Shown one piece after another: positions 1-9,325 of a stretch of 41,794 nucleotides of DNA; position 1 is the first letter of the stretch; every line of letters begins with the position of its first letter. Source of the stretch: Candidatus Krumholzibacteriota bacterium (lineage in GTDB: Bacteria > Krumholzibacteriota > Krumholzibacteriia > JAJRXK01). The notes beneath the pieces were generated by a model. It saw only the letters and a program-made list of their open reading frames with translations, made no database searches and was not told where the DNA came from. The stretch lies in contig JAJDAC010000010.1 in assembly GCA_029262065.1 (NCBI GenBank), forward strand, positions 1 to 41,794, read 5' to 3'. The position numbers and the translations under genes are program-made.

Positions 1-970
1 TGGAGTCCAGGTGTTCGGAAGGAATGCCGACCCCGGTGTCGCGGACCTCGAAACGAATCACGCCCAGATCATCGCCTTCGGGCTGCGGTTCCCGCGCACC
101 GAACGTCGCCCGAACCGTGATTTCACCGATGTCGGTGAACCGAACCGCGTTGCTCAGTAGGTTCGTCAGAATTTGCCGCAGCCTTTGCTCGTCGGCCAGG
201 ACCGTCGACGGTACCTGCGGGTCGATCCAGTGGATGAGCTCGATGTTCTTTTCATGGGCCATCGCCGCAAATTCGCCACCAAGGTCATCGAGCAGACGAT
301 CCAGTTGAACCACGCCTGGTAACAACTTGAACTTGCCGGCTTCGATCTTGGAAAAGTCGAGTATGTCATTGATGATATTGAGCATCGATCGGCCCGAGCG
401 CGCCGCCGTTTCAAGGAAGTGCCTCTGCTTCGATCCCAGCTCGGTTCGCTGCAGAAGCTCCAACATGCTCAGTACTCCGTGCAACGGTGTGCGGATTTCG
501 TGGCTCATGGTGGCCAAGAACTCGCCCTTGCCCTCGCTGGCCGCCTCGGCCGTCTCGTTGGCAACCCTCAGGTCCTGTACACTCTGCGACAACGCAATCT
601 GATGGGCGATTACCCGGTCGAATACTTCAGACACCTGATCAAAATAGGGCGTCCACTGACCGGGCACTCGTTGCAAGCGTCCACGGTAGTTACGGGCCGC
701 AACCTCGTCACCCGAACAAGTCTGGATATGCTCGACCAGCTCTACGGCCGGCAAGATGAATCTTTTTTGAACGGTCCGATGCGCAAAGTAGAGGCAACCG
801 CCCAGCCACAAGGTAAGCGCCACGTATGCCACGGTTAGCGTGAAACGGCTTTCGGCGTCGGCGGCCGACGCTTGGTACGCATACAGAGCCAGCACGCCCA
901 CACCCACGAGCACGAACACCGTTCGCACCGTGCGAAGGTACTGCTGAGCCAATGACTGCGCACGGATCAC
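1..970 (-). CDS. Membrane sensor histidine kinase, possibly hybrid (C-terminus beyond window)
   Basis: The reading frame runs from a GTG at 970 to the window edge with no stop. It encodes two hydrophobic segments (about residues 15-30 and 45-65) with a very short loop, a linker, then a HisKA domain with the H-box ATMSHEIRTPLHG. The N-box ILTNLLSNAVRFT and the G1 box RDTGVGIP follow. This is a BarA/hybrid-type kinase that autophosphorylates on the H-box His; a receiver domain may follow outside the window. The start is one base after the TGA of the STAS gene (TGAaGTG), with a GGTGGGG stretch just upstream, so translation is probably coupled. The short extracellular loop suggests it senses through the membrane or through partners rather than a large ligand domain. 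Identity as a kinase is certain; the exact start is less so. Confidence 0.9.
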   Translation of the reverse strand, partial: MIRAQSLAQQYLRTVRTVFVLVGVGVLALYAYQASAADAESRFTLTVAYVALTLWLGGCLYFAHRTVQKRFILPAVELVEHIQTCSGDEVAARNYRGRLQRVPGQWTPYFDQVSEVFDRVIAHQIALSQSVQDLRVANETAEAASEGKGEFLATMSHEIRTPLHGVLSMLELLQRTELGSKQRHFLETAARSGRSMLNIINDILDFSKIEAGKFKLLPGVVQLDRLLDDLGGEFAAMAHEKNIELIHWIDPQVPSTVLADEQRLRQILTNLLSNAVRFTDIGEITVRATFGAREPQPEGDDLGVIRFEVRDTGVGIPSEHLDS

Positions 971-971
971 T

Positions 972-1331
972 TCAAGTCCCCACCATGAACCGGGAACGTG
1001 CCTCATCCAACGAGTCAACTACCTCGAGCAGCTGCCCAAGATTCAGCAACTTGATGACACATGCCACGGCCTCCGATGGGCTAGCCAGCAGAAGTCGACC
1101 GCCGGCTGCGCCCGTCTTCTCTGAAAGGACCAGAAGACATCCAATGCCGCTGGAAGCAACGAAGGAAACATCCGAAAGAACGATGATGACGTTGGAAACA
1201 CCCTCATCCATGACCTCGAAACATCGCTCGCGGAGCAGCGTTGCCTCCTGAGCCTCCAAGCGACCATTCAGGTGAAATGTGGCCACGCCGTCACAATGCT
1301 CTCCATCGCGGATCTCAAATGACTGGCTCAT
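972..1331 (-). CDS. STAS-domain anti-sigma-factor antagonist (RsbV/SpoIIAA-like)
   Basis: This 119-aa protein is a single STAS domain, the usual length for stand-alone anti-anti-sigma factors. The signature is FVASSGIGCLL. Ser60 aligns with the phosphorylated Ser of SpoIIAA, where the usual DSSG is ASSG here. In this family the dephosphorylated form binds a kinase/anti-sigma partner and phosphorylation releases it. The ATG overlaps the TGA of the upstream phosphatase gene (ATGA, 1331-1328), and a histidine kinase gene starts one base after its stop, so the three form one operon. The likely partner is the phosphatase/HATPase protein encoded just upstream. Its downstream target is not visible in the window. 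Confidence 0.9.
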   Translation of the reverse strand: MSQSFEIRDGEHCDGVATFHLNGRLEAQEATLLRERCFEVMDEGVSNVIIVLSDVSFVASSGIGCLLVLSEKTGAAGGRLLLASPSEAVACVIKLLNLGQLLEVVDSLDEARSRFMVGT

Positions 1332-3475
1332 AGGGGTACCCTTTGTTCATGATGGGTTGGCTCGAACTGAAACTGAAGAACGGTGAGGTTTCCGGCTGGC
1401 GTATCCGGAAAATAGCGCGGTTCACTGGCCGCATGAATCAATGCCAGCCCCAGGCCTCGGCCTCTAGTATGCTGAACCGGGCGGCGGTTGCTGCGGAGAA
1501 CCACTGGATTCTCGAATGGGCGACCTGAGTCACGGATTACGAAGTAGCTCTTGGAAGCCCGGGCACGGTGATCACCGGTGCTGTTTTCCGATGCATGCGA
1601 CAGCCACCAGATATCAATCTCGTCGTCCGCTTCGGCCGCATAACCGTGTTCGATGAGGTTGGCACAGAGCTCATAGAGCACCAACTCAACGCGAGCGCGA
1701 TCTTCCGACCCCAACTTGTCAAGCGGCACACAGCCCGCAACCCAGTCCCGTAGAGCTTGAAGCGCGTTCAGCTGCGCGGGCAATCGCAGATGCGCATCGG
1801 GGCGCATCATGTCAATGAGGGTCTCTCGCGACGGCAACTTGAAAAGCGCCGAGACCGTCGCCGCGACCTTTTCGCCCGCCGCGGCCACGTCTCGTTCATG
1901 GCTTATGCAAAGCAGCGTGCGATCGTCGCCAACCGCCCGTGACCCCGACCACTCACCTACAGCGTCAATGAGGCTTTCGACGGTAGCTCCGAGGCCTCGT
2001 TGTGCGTTGCGGCTCAGAATCGACGTGACTCTGTCGAATCCGAATTCCTCGTCCGAGCTTTCCGCGAAGGTCTCATTGATACCGTCGGTGTACTGAAGCA
2101 ACAGATCGCCCGCTTCCAGAAACATCTGGTTGTCCCGCAGTGTGCGCGCCAACATGCCACCGGGGGCCGCACAAAGGGGTATGCCGTCGGTACCGTAGCG
2201 GTCCACGGACCGCGTCCGCGCGCGGTACACGAGCGTTGGACTATGCGCGGCGGACGCAAATGTAAGAGTATTGGAATGGGTATCCAGAATGCCGTAGAAC
2301 ATGGTGATGAACACACCCGGCTCCAGTTTCTTCGCCAGCAACTCTTCGAGATTCATCAACAGTTCGGAAGGCGACGAGTACCTTGGCCGCAGCGCCCCCA
2401 GTAGAGCGGCCAGCATGGAAGTGACCATGCATCCCGCCAACCCCTTGCCAGCTACATCGGCGATGGCAACCGATACTTTCTCTTCGGGCAGTTCGAACAC
2501 GTCGAAGTAGTCGCCACCAACTTCGGCGGCCGCCTGATAGAATCCCCCTACCACGAACGCTCCCAAAGTGAGGTTTCCCGAAGGCAGCAAGTTGGTTTGG
2601 ATGCGACTGGCCAGGCCCATCTCGTAGTCGAGGCGCTTCTTCTCCACCATGTCCATCTGAGCCGTCTTGAGCTTAGCCGCCATGTCATTCACCGATTCGG
2701 CCAGCAAGCCCAATTCGGTGCGACCGGAGACCTCTACCGGCTGATCCAACTGCCCAGTTCCGATCCGATCCAGCCCCCGGCGAAGTTCTCGTACTGGACC
2801 CAGAAGGCCCCGCATGAGACCAGATGTGACCAGAACACTAGCCAGAAGAATTCCGGCAAGGACCACCATCTGAGCGCGCCGCGTGGAAGCGATCCGCCCT
2901 TCGATGTAGCTGCGATGGAGACCAATGTGAACCGCGCCAAGCGCTTGCCCGTTCGGATGGCGAATGGGAACACGAATCGCGGTCAGGTCGTTTCCATCGA
3001 GCCGCTGCTCGCCGGCACTCAACTCACCATCGCCGCTTTTGCGAATGGCCAGGCCGCGAGAGGTACGTTTCTGACCCAGGAGTCGCGCTTGTGAGTGTCC
3101 TTGGATCACACCTTCGACGTCTACTACCTCTACGTAGGCCAGTTCCGGCCGCTGGGCCTGCAATTCCTTGATCATGGGATGAAGAACCATCTCGGGGTAT
3201 TTATCGAGCAATGCGTCGGAGCTACGTACAGCTAAATTCCTTGCCTCCAACAACAATCTGAACTCGATCTCAGGCGTCAGGACACGACGCACGTTCCGCT
3301 CGTAGACAAGACCGGCCCCGACCGCGCCCGCACTCACCAGACCCACCGCGACTACAGTCACGATAAATCGAATACTCACGACCCGGCGTCTGGCCTCCAC
3401 TACCGTGACTCCAGCGTAATTTCTCCAGAAGTCTTTCGCATGGATACCGATTGATCGGGCGCTGGCATTGCGCAC
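1328..3475 (-). CDS. RsbU-like PP2C phosphatase with sensor, HAMP and C-terminal HATPase domain
   Basis: The 715-aa protein has a transmembrane segment near residues 36-58 and an extracytoplasmic sensor region up to about 200. A second membrane segment (about 204-222) and a HAMP domain follow. Next is a SpoIIE/RsbU-type PP2C domain (about 310-520) with GGDYFDVF and IADVAGKGLAG as metal-binding motifs. The C-terminal RsbW-like HATPase domain (about 560-715) shows ELCANLIEHGY, RDSGRPFE and GRGLGLAL. A phosphatase and a Ser kinase acting on the same STAS protein are thus fused in one sensor. The start is a GTG at 3475; no in-frame ATG precedes the first membrane segment. It overlaps the STAS gene by four bases. 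Domain calls are firm; which activity dominates is unknown. Confidence 0.92.
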   Translation of the reverse strand: MRNASARSIGIHAKDFWRNYAGVTVVEARRRVVSIRFIVTVVAVGLVSAGAVGAGLVYERNVRRVLTPEIEFRLLLEARNLAVRSSDALLDKYPEMVLHPMIKELQAQRPELAYVEVVDVEGVIQGHSQARLLGQKRTSRGLAIRKSGDGELSAGEQRLDGNDLTAIRVPIRHPNGQALGAVHIGLHRSYIEGRIASTRRAQMVVLAGILLASVLVTSGLMRGLLGPVRELRRGLDRIGTGQLDQPVEVSGRTELGLLAESVNDMAAKLKTAQMDMVEKKRLDYEMGLASRIQTNLLPSGNLTLGAFVVGGFYQAAAEVGGDYFDVFELPEEKVSVAIADVAGKGLAGCMVTSMLAALLGALRPRYSSPSELLMNLEELLAKKLEPGVFITMFYGILDTHSNTLTFASAAHSPTLVYRARTRSVDRYGTDGIPLCAAPGGMLARTLRDNQMFLEAGDLLLQYTDGINETFAESSDEEFGFDRVTSILSRNAQRGLGATVESLIDAVGEWSGSRAVGDDRTLLCISHERDVAAAGEKVAATVSALFKLPSRETLIDMMRPDAHLRLPAQLNALQALRDWVAGCVPLDKLGSEDRARVELVLYELCANLIEHGYAAEADDEIDIWWLSHASENSTGDHRARASKSYFVIRDSGRPFENPVVLRSNRRPVQHTRGRGLGLALIHAASEPRYFPDTPAGNLTVLQFQFEPTHHEQRVPL

Positions 3476-3612
3476 CTAGTCGCCCTTGAGTCCAGGTTAC
3501 GTGGACGCCTGGAAATCCCGCGTCACCTTTGGTGCATCGGCCGTTTGGCCGGGACGCTTTAGGGCCGAATGATCGCCGGCAAGAAGTTCCGGCTCAAGAC
3601 CTGGCTTGGAAC

Positions 3613-3644
3613 CTAGCCTGCACGGTCACTCGACCGTGCGCTAG
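3613..3644. promoter_or_regulatory. Long inverted repeat ahead of the LytTR regulator gene
   Basis: Arms CTAGC (3613-3617) plus GCACGGTC (3620-3627) pair perfectly with GACCGTGC (3632-3639) plus GCTAG (3640-3644) around the loop ACTC; the only irregularity is a 2-nt bulge. It lies 33 bases before the regulator start in the 200-bp divergent region between the phosphatase and regulator genes. It could be an operator for a dimeric regulator or an RNA hairpin in the leader. No U-tract follows, so a terminator is less likely. Confidence 0.5.
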
Positions 3645-3677
3645 AATAGCCGGGCATCAACCCGTCCCGAAAGTGAG

Positions 3678-4406
3678 ATGCGACCATTGCCAACATCACC
3701 ACCGCTTGACATCCTCATTGTCGAGGACTATCCCGTCGTAGCGCGGGCCTTGGAGCGGGAGGTTCGCGCGATCCTTACCGATCGCGTGTCATCTTTGACC
3801 GCCGTCACCAATGTGATTGAGGCACAGCGGTACCTGGAGTCGCACGCCATCGACCTCTTGCTGTTGGATCTGAACCTGGGCGGCGCGGACGGCTTTGACC
3901 TTCTTCGGTGGGCGGCCGCAGGAGGCTTCCATACAATCGCGGTTTCCGCCAATACACAGCGGGCCATCCAGGCCTACGAGTACGGGGTACTCGACTTCGT
4001 CCCCAAGCCTGTCGAACCGCACCGTCTTCGCCTTGCCATTGAGCGACTGAATGACTCCGGCCAAGCTCGAGCGCCCGAATCCAGATTTCTGTCTGTACGA
4101 CGACGCGACGGGTACGAGCGGGTGACCCTGTCTGACGTTCGATACCTGCAAGGAGCGGGAAAATACACCACGATCCACCTGCACGATGGCCGGGAATTGC
4201 TGCACGACAAGACGTTGGAACGCCTGACGACCACGCTTCCTGCCGATTTCATGCGCATTCACAAGTCCTACACCGCGAACCTACTCCGAGCCCAACGCCT
4301 CATTGTGCAAGGAGGAGGAAGCTACGAACTCCAACTTGAGGACGGAACCCGTTTGCCGGTAGGCCGAACGCGCTACAAAGATGTTCGCAAGCGGCTGGGA
4401 GAATAG
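3678..4406 (+). CDS. LytTR-family response regulator
   Basis: The 242-aa protein has a receiver domain (about 10-125) with the acidic pair E16/D17, phospho-acceptor D64 in LLLDLNLGG, S90 at the switch position and K110 in the FVPKP motif. A LytTR DNA-binding domain follows (about 138-240), with SDVRYLQGAGKYTTIHL and FMRIHKSYTANL typical of the fold. It should bind DNA as a dimer when phosphorylated. The gene converges on a LytS-like sensor kinase gene and overlaps it by 34 bases at the 3' end; that kinase is the obvious partner. A large palindrome sits just upstream and may be involved in autoregulation (inference). Confidence 0.95.
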   Translation: MRPLPTSPPLDILIVEDYPVVARALEREVRAILTDRVSSLTAVTNVIEAQRYLESHAIDLLLLDLNLGGADGFDLLRWAAAGGFHTIAVSANTQRAIQAYEYGVLDFVPKPVEPHRLRLAIERLNDSGQARAPESRFLSVRRRDGYERVTLSDVRYLQGAGKYTTIHLHDGRELLHDKTLERLTTTLPADFMRIHKSYTANLLRAQRLIVQGGGSYELQLEDGTRLPVGRTRYKDVRKRLGE

Positions 4407-6178
4407 TTCTCCCTTACCTCAATTCGCGCGAACCAACGATCGCCAACTCGCCGCTGGTCCATCGTCCAATGGCTCCCGTACGCGTTCTCGAGCTGCGCTC
4501 GGACGTAGCGCAATCCGGTTCCGTCATGACCCCGAGCCTTTTCGGCGTGCATGGGGTTGCTGACTTCATACATCAGTCGATCCCCATCGCGGCGAATTGC
4601 GAGACGAATCTGGTCGCGGTCAACGTGCCGGCCATGGGTCAAAGCGTTCTCGATCAAAGTAAGTAAGACACCCGGCGGCAACATCTGACCTTGGGGCGCA
4701 GGATCGGCCTCGAAACTCAGTCGCCGGTCGAGCAGATGGCTCATGGTTGCCACATGCCGCCGGCAGAGTTCGACCTCTTCCGATACTGGAATCAGCAGCC
4801 GCTCGCCCACCGCGAAGAACGCCTCCATCTCCTGGGCCAGGTCTCGCAGGACAGTGATGCCGCGCGCCGGGTCCTCCTCCACATGACCAATGGCCGTCGC
4901 CAGTGAATTCATGAGGAAATGGGGTTGGATGGTCTTTCGCAGAAGCTCGTACTTGAGTCGCTCCGCCTGACGAATCGCGTCCTGACGCTCACGATACTGG
5001 CGAGCCAACGTTTGTCCCATGCGTACGAGTAGCACCGCGACCATGGCCAAGAATCCTACGAAAAACCAATGATCCGCGAATCTGAAGCCAGTGAACAACA
5101 CCGGGAGGGCATTGACCGTGACCGCGCCGAGAATCCAAGCTGATCCAGCGCGACCCAACCGCCAACCCACGAAAGCCACCGCTAGGGAGACGACCAAGGA
5201 GGCACACAAGAAAACGAGGCTATGAACGTCGGGGTCGACAATCTTCAACGGCGCGATCAGGAAAGACAATAGCAAGCAAAGGGCAATCCACCGCTTTCGT
5301 TCAATCTGCAAGTGGGCCATCACAAATATCGGCAATAGAATTCCGACCGCGATGGTCGCGACGGAAATCGCCGCGAGCCTCCACAAGTGCCACGTGTAGG
5401 GATAGGCGTAGATGAACTTCACGTATTCCAGAATCAACAGCAACGCCACGACCACTGACAGTACCGCGAAGAGGCGAATATCGGCGCGCCGGCCCGTAGA
5501 ACCGTAGATGACGGCGAAGAAAAGCCCATTCAATAGGAGTGCGCCGGCACAGGCGAAAAAGAAACCAGAGCGCCGCGCTTCCCTGGCCTCGCGTGATGCG
5601 CGATCGGCCAGCGACACCCGGATCGGCCCGGTTACGCGTTTCATGTCGAACGATGAGACCCGAACCGCTACCACGTGGTACCCCGGCGTGACTAGATGGC
5701 CGGGCAGTGGTAGCCACACCCCATGGCGCCCCGGCGACTCGGAGGCAAGGTCCTGACCCACCACACCACTACCTCCTACGCGCAAGCCGTCCCAGAACAC
5801 CTCGACGGCACCGGGGGCGAAAACACGAAGCGCCAAGTCGTTCGCTTCCAATGGAACTTCGAACACGGTAAGTGGTACACGAAACCACCACTGGCCTCCC
5901 TCGCGCGGCCGCTCTGACGTCCATCCATCGGTCGCCACATCGAACGCTGCCCACGTAGGATCGTCCCCCGATCGATAGACTCGCGGGCCCGACTTGTAGG
6001 CGGGAGAATTCTCCGCCGCAACCGGCGAGGAAGAAATGATGATGGCCAGTACAATGTAAGCCACCCATGTGATGTTTTCACCAGGCAACCCCCGCTCGGA
6101 CTCCTTGTGGCGTTGGCTCCAGCAGGATGCCGTTGGCTCCTCGATAGCAGCCGGTGAAGTATCTTTTCTGCGGATCAT
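4373..6178 (-). CDS. LytS-like 7TM sensor histidine kinase (His_kinase/HATPase)
   Basis: The 601-aa protein has an N-terminal hydrophobic segment (about 37-55), an extracytoplasmic beta-rich domain (about 65-195) resembling 7TMR-DISM sensor domains, and seven membrane spans (about 206-388). The His_kinase domain carries phospho-acceptor H420 in TIQPHFLMNSLATAI, the diagnostic motif of LytS/YehU kinases. The N-box is LLTLIENALTHG near 510. The ATG at 6178 is preceded by AGGA at suitable spacing. The 3' end overlaps the convergent LytTR regulator gene by 34 bases, an unusual arrangement because such pairs are normally in one operon. The extracytoplasmic domain may bind a sugar or other small ligand. 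Confidence 0.93.
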   Translation of the reverse strand: MIRRKDTSPAAIEEPTASCWSQRHKESERGLPGENITWVAYIVLAIIISSSPVAAENSPAYKSGPRVYRSGDDPTWAAFDVATDGWTSERPREGGQWWFRVPLTVFEVPLEANDLALRVFAPGAVEVFWDGLRVGGSGVVGQDLASESPGRHGVWLPLPGHLVTPGYHVVAVRVSSFDMKRVTGPIRVSLADRASREAREARRSGFFFACAGALLLNGLFFAVIYGSTGRRADIRLFAVLSVVVALLLILEYVKFIYAYPYTWHLWRLAAISVATIAVGILLPIFVMAHLQIERKRWIALCLLLSFLIAPLKIVDPDVHSLVFLCASLVVSLAVAFVGWRLGRAGSAWILGAVTVNALPVLFTGFRFADHWFFVGFLAMVAVLLVRMGQTLARQYRERQDAIRQAERLKYELLRKTIQPHFLMNSLATAIGHVEEDPARGITVLRDLAQEMEAFFAVGERLLIPVSEEVELCRRHVATMSHLLDRRLSFEADPAPQGQMLPPGVLLTLIENALTHGRHVDRDQIRLAIRRDGDRLMYEVSNPMHAEKARGHDGTGLRYVRAQLENAYGSHWTMDQRRVGDRWFARIEVRENYSPSRLRTSL

Positions 6179-6250
6179 ACGTTCATCCTGATATAGACGC
6201 GTGACCAGGCTCGCGCGCTTTGTCCCGGCTCGAATCAGTGAGGACTCGAA

Positions 6251-7693
6251 ATGAGAAATCCAACTGCCCCAGCAGAATCGAAGACCGCGTTCATGTTGGC
6301 GACGATCGTTTTCCTGCTGACGATCTCAGGCCACGCAAATCCCAGTGTAAGCGACCCGGGAGGTTCCTGGCAGCAGTATGCGACCCCGGCCGAAGCTGGA
6401 TTCGACGCCGAGCAACTAACTACCGCCTATGCGATCGCTGATGAAATTGGATCGGGAGCAGTCTTCGTGGTGCGAGGCGATCACGTCGTGACTGCCTGGG
6501 GTGATGTCACGCGCCGTTTCAAGTGTCACTCGGTGCGCAAGAGTTTCCTTAGTGCGCTCTACGGAGCCGCCGTCCGGGACGGGGCAATTGACCTGAACAC
6601 CTCCGTCGGCTTGCTGGGCATTGATGGTTCGGAACGATTGAACGAGACCGAGCGAACGGCCACGGTCGAACAGCTTCTGCAGTCCCGTTCTGGCATCTAC
6701 CTTCCCGCGGCCAAAGAACCCCGGAGCATGAAGAAGTCTCGACCGGAGCGTGGGAGTCAGGCCCCCGGTGAGCGCTTTTGGTACAACAATTGGGACTTCA
6801 ACACCGCCGGTCACATCTATGAGCTGGGCACGGGACGGGGGATCTTCACCGCATTCCTGGAGGACATCGCGCAGCCCATTGGCATGGAAGACTTTCGAAT
6901 CGAGGACACGGTCTATCAGTTCGAAAGAAAATCATCGCCGGTTCCAGCCTACGCCTTTCGCATGAGCGCGCGAGACGCGGCCCGGTTCGGCCTGCTGTAC
7001 AAGAATCGAGGAACGTGGGACGGTCACTCGCTGATCCCGGCCGACTGGATTGATCGTAGCTGGCAGGTCCACTCGAGGCTGGACGAGCACGAGGGCTACG
7101 GATACATGTGGTGGATCTACGAACCAGGTTCCAACGCGGTCCGTCCAGACCTGAGCGCCTACGCAGCTCGCGGCACAGGCGGGCAACTCATTGCCATCAT
7201 CCCTGAAGCGGACCTGGTCATCGTGCACCGTGCCGATACCGACTTCGGGGGGGGAGCAAACGGCGGCGAGGTCTGGAGGCTGGTCCGCGCGATCGCTGAT
7301 GCAACCGTGGGTTCCGTTGCATCCAGCCCCAAACTGACGGCCGTGAAGGACCGACCATTCAGTACGTCCCTGCCCGAGCTTCGATTGCCGGAAACGGTTT
7401 CAATAGAGATCGAAGTCCTCGATCGGTACGTGGGCGACTACCAGATCAATCCCGAACTCACGGTAAGTCTCACGCGGGTCGATGACGTGTTGGTAGGTTT
7501 CATGCCCGGCCAGGGCGAAGCAGATTTCTTCGCGGTATCCTCCACGGAATTCTACGCCAAGGCCGTGGGAGCAACGTTGGAGTTCGTCTTGGACGACCAC
7601 GGAGACGTCAAGAAGGTCGTCCTGCAACTACGTGGGCAGGTCATGGAGGCAACGCGCGTTTCGAGCGGTTCGGACTCGCCGTCGGGCCTCTAG
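6251..7693 (+). CDS. Secreted serine hydrolase, beta-lactamase class C / penicillin-binding-like
   Basis: The 480-aa protein starts with a signal peptide (hydrophobic core about 13-28) and contains a class C beta-lactamase-type fold (Pfam Beta-lactamase, PF00144). The SxxK motif is S94-V-R-K97 and the YxN motif is Y178-N-N180. The third motif is not a clear HxG: a stretch ending VIVHRAD occupies its place, so substrate use may differ from true lactamases. A C-terminal beta-rich region (about 390-470) resembles the add-on domain of many serine hydrolases of this group. Family members include D-aminopeptidases and esterases; no substrate can be assigned. It is divergent from the LytS-like kinase gene across 72 bases. 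Confidence 0.88.
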   Translation: MRNPTAPAESKTAFMLATIVFLLTISGHANPSVSDPGGSWQQYATPAEAGFDAEQLTTAYAIADEIGSGAVFVVRGDHVVTAWGDVTRRFKCHSVRKSFLSALYGAAVRDGAIDLNTSVGLLGIDGSERLNETERTATVEQLLQSRSGIYLPAAKEPRSMKKSRPERGSQAPGERFWYNNWDFNTAGHIYELGTGRGIFTAFLEDIAQPIGMEDFRIEDTVYQFERKSSPVPAYAFRMSARDAARFGLLYKNRGTWDGHSLIPADWIDRSWQVHSRLDEHEGYGYMWWIYEPGSNAVRPDLSAYAARGTGGQLIAIIPEADLVIVHRADTDFGGGANGGEVWRLVRAIADATVGSVASSPKLTAVKDRPFSTSLPELRLPETVSIEIEVLDRYVGDYQINPELTVSLTRVDDVLVGFMPGQGEADFFAVSSTEFYAKAVGATLEFVLDDHGDVKKVVLQLRGQVMEATRVSSGSDSPSGL

Positions 7694-7703
7694 GGCGCGA
7701 GCT

Positions 7704-9302
7704 TTACTCCGGGCTCGTCGATTCTCCGCCAATCTCCTGGAAGAGGGCACGAGAGCTTCTGTCTTCCGGCGCGCGCTGAAGAACGCGCCGCAAGCGCTCC
7801 AATGCGCGGGTCGTATCTCCCTCGGCTACTTCGAGCCGCGCCATGTTGTACTGCACCCGGATGTTGTCATCATCTCTGGCCAGGCCTTCCTCCAGTACAG
7901 TGCGTGCCTCGCCCAGCCTATCGTTTTCGAGGTAGAGCACGCCTAGATTGCTATAGGACAGTACGCCGTCGGGGTCGGCCTTGATCGCCAGCCGATACTC
8001 GCGCTCGGCCCCAGACAGATCTTCCAACTGCCACAACACACCCCCACGATTGAAATACGCGGGTGCGTAGCTGGGATCCAATTGCTGGGCGCGCTGAAGC
8101 AGCGAGTCTGCCCGTGACCAACGAGCGCCCTGCATCGCCAACGCGGCCAGATTGTTGAACGGAACCGAATACGAATCGTCGGCGTCAATCGCGGCCTGGT
8201 ACTCAGAGGCCGCCTCAACCAGCTTTCCCTGCGCCTGATACGACTGGCCCAGTTCGTTGTGCTGCATGGCAACCTCGCGAACCGCAGCCGAGTCTGGCCC
8301 TGAACCCAATTGAATCAACAGGAACGACGCAACCGCAATGAGGGCTACCAAACCGGCCCACAGTGGCTTCCGCCAAGCGGATGAGGGCGTCACCGAGGCT
8401 TCAGCGGAAATCAGTGAATTGAGTTGATCACGAAACTCGGCGGCACTTGCGTAGCGCTTCTCCGGATCGCGCGCCATCGCCCGACGAACAACGGTACGAA
8501 GTTCGGCGGGGAGTTTCGCACCATCGCGTGCGAGCGGAGGCGCATCATTGTTCTGAATGGCGTACATCACCGACAACGGCTGATCTCCGGTGAACGGTAG
8601 TCGGCCGGCGAGCAGTTGGTACAGCATCGTACCCGCCGAGAAAATGTCCGAGCGGGCATCGACCCGTTGTCCCCCCGCTTGCTCGGGCGACATGTACGCC
8701 GCCGTTCCCATAGCCATGCCGGCCACGGTCATGGTGACGTTCGTGTCCATCTTGGCCAGCCCGAAGTCCATCAGCTTGACGACGCCGTCTTTGGTAAGCA
8801 TGACGTTGTGAGGCTTGAGGTCACGATGGATGATGCCCTCCGAATGCAGGCACTCCAATGCACCCAGCAGCGCGGCTGTCCATTGCACCGCCTCTTCCCA
8901 GTCGGGGGTCCTTTCCTCCAGAACTTCGCCCAGGGTTCGTCCCTCGACGAATTCCATGGCCAGGTAGGGCGTATCGTCGGCCTCTCCCGCAGCATAGACG
9001 GTAACAATATTCGGATGGTTCAAGCGTGAACAGGCGCGCGCCTCGGTGAGGAACCGCGCGCGACCATCCTTGTCCAATACTTCGGAGCGGATGGACTTGA
9101 GCGCCAGGGTGCGCTCAAGCGCTGGGTCCCATGCGCGGTAGACGATTCCCATGCCGCCGCGACCCAGGATGGACTTGATTTCGTATCCGGCAACCTCGCG
9201 ACCAACCCAGGCATCACCGGTCGGCACGGCCCGCGTGTCGCCCGCGCCGTGAATGACCGTCTTGTCTGGATCTGGCTGTTGGTCCGGAGGGTCAGGCACC
9301 AT
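7704..9302 (-). CDS. Transmembrane Ser/Thr protein kinase with C-terminal TPR repeats (PknB-type)
   Basis: The 532-aa protein has a complete Hanks-type kinase domain (about 40-300). It shows the glycine loop GRGGMG (47-52), ATP lysine K69, catalytic HRDLKPHN (149-156) and DFG (169-171). A membrane span lies near 320-337, followed by about five TPR-like units (about 350-525) predicted outside the membrane. It sits 23 bases downstream of a FecR-domain protein gene on the same strand, so both probably form one operon. The TPR domain may receive a signal through protein contacts and change kinase activity (inference). The kinase is expected to be active because all key residues are present. Confidence 0.93.
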   Translation of the reverse strand: MVPDPPDQQPDPDKTVIHGAGDTRAVPTGDAWVGREVAGYEIKSILGRGGMGIVYRAWDPALERTLALKSIRSEVLDKDGRARFLTEARACSRLNHPNIVTVYAAGEADDTPYLAMEFVEGRTLGEVLEERTPDWEEAVQWTAALLGALECLHSEGIIHRDLKPHNVMLTKDGVVKLMDFGLAKMDTNVTMTVAGMAMGTAAYMSPEQAGGQRVDARSDIFSAGTMLYQLLAGRLPFTGDQPLSVMYAIQNNDAPPLARDGAKLPAELRTVVRRAMARDPEKRYASAAEFRDQLNSLISAEASVTPSSAWRKPLWAGLVALIAVASFLLIQLGSGPDSAAVREVAMQHNELGQSYQAQGKLVEAASEYQAAIDADDSYSVPFNNLAALAMQGARWSRADSLLQRAQQLDPSYAPAYFNRGGVLWQLEDLSGAEREYRLAIKADPDGVLSYSNLGVLYLENDRLGEARTVLEEGLARDDDNIRVQYNMARLEVAEGDTTRALERLRRVLQRAPEDRSSRALFQEIGGESTSPE

Positions 9303-9325
9303 GCATGTTGCCGTCAGTCATGGGT

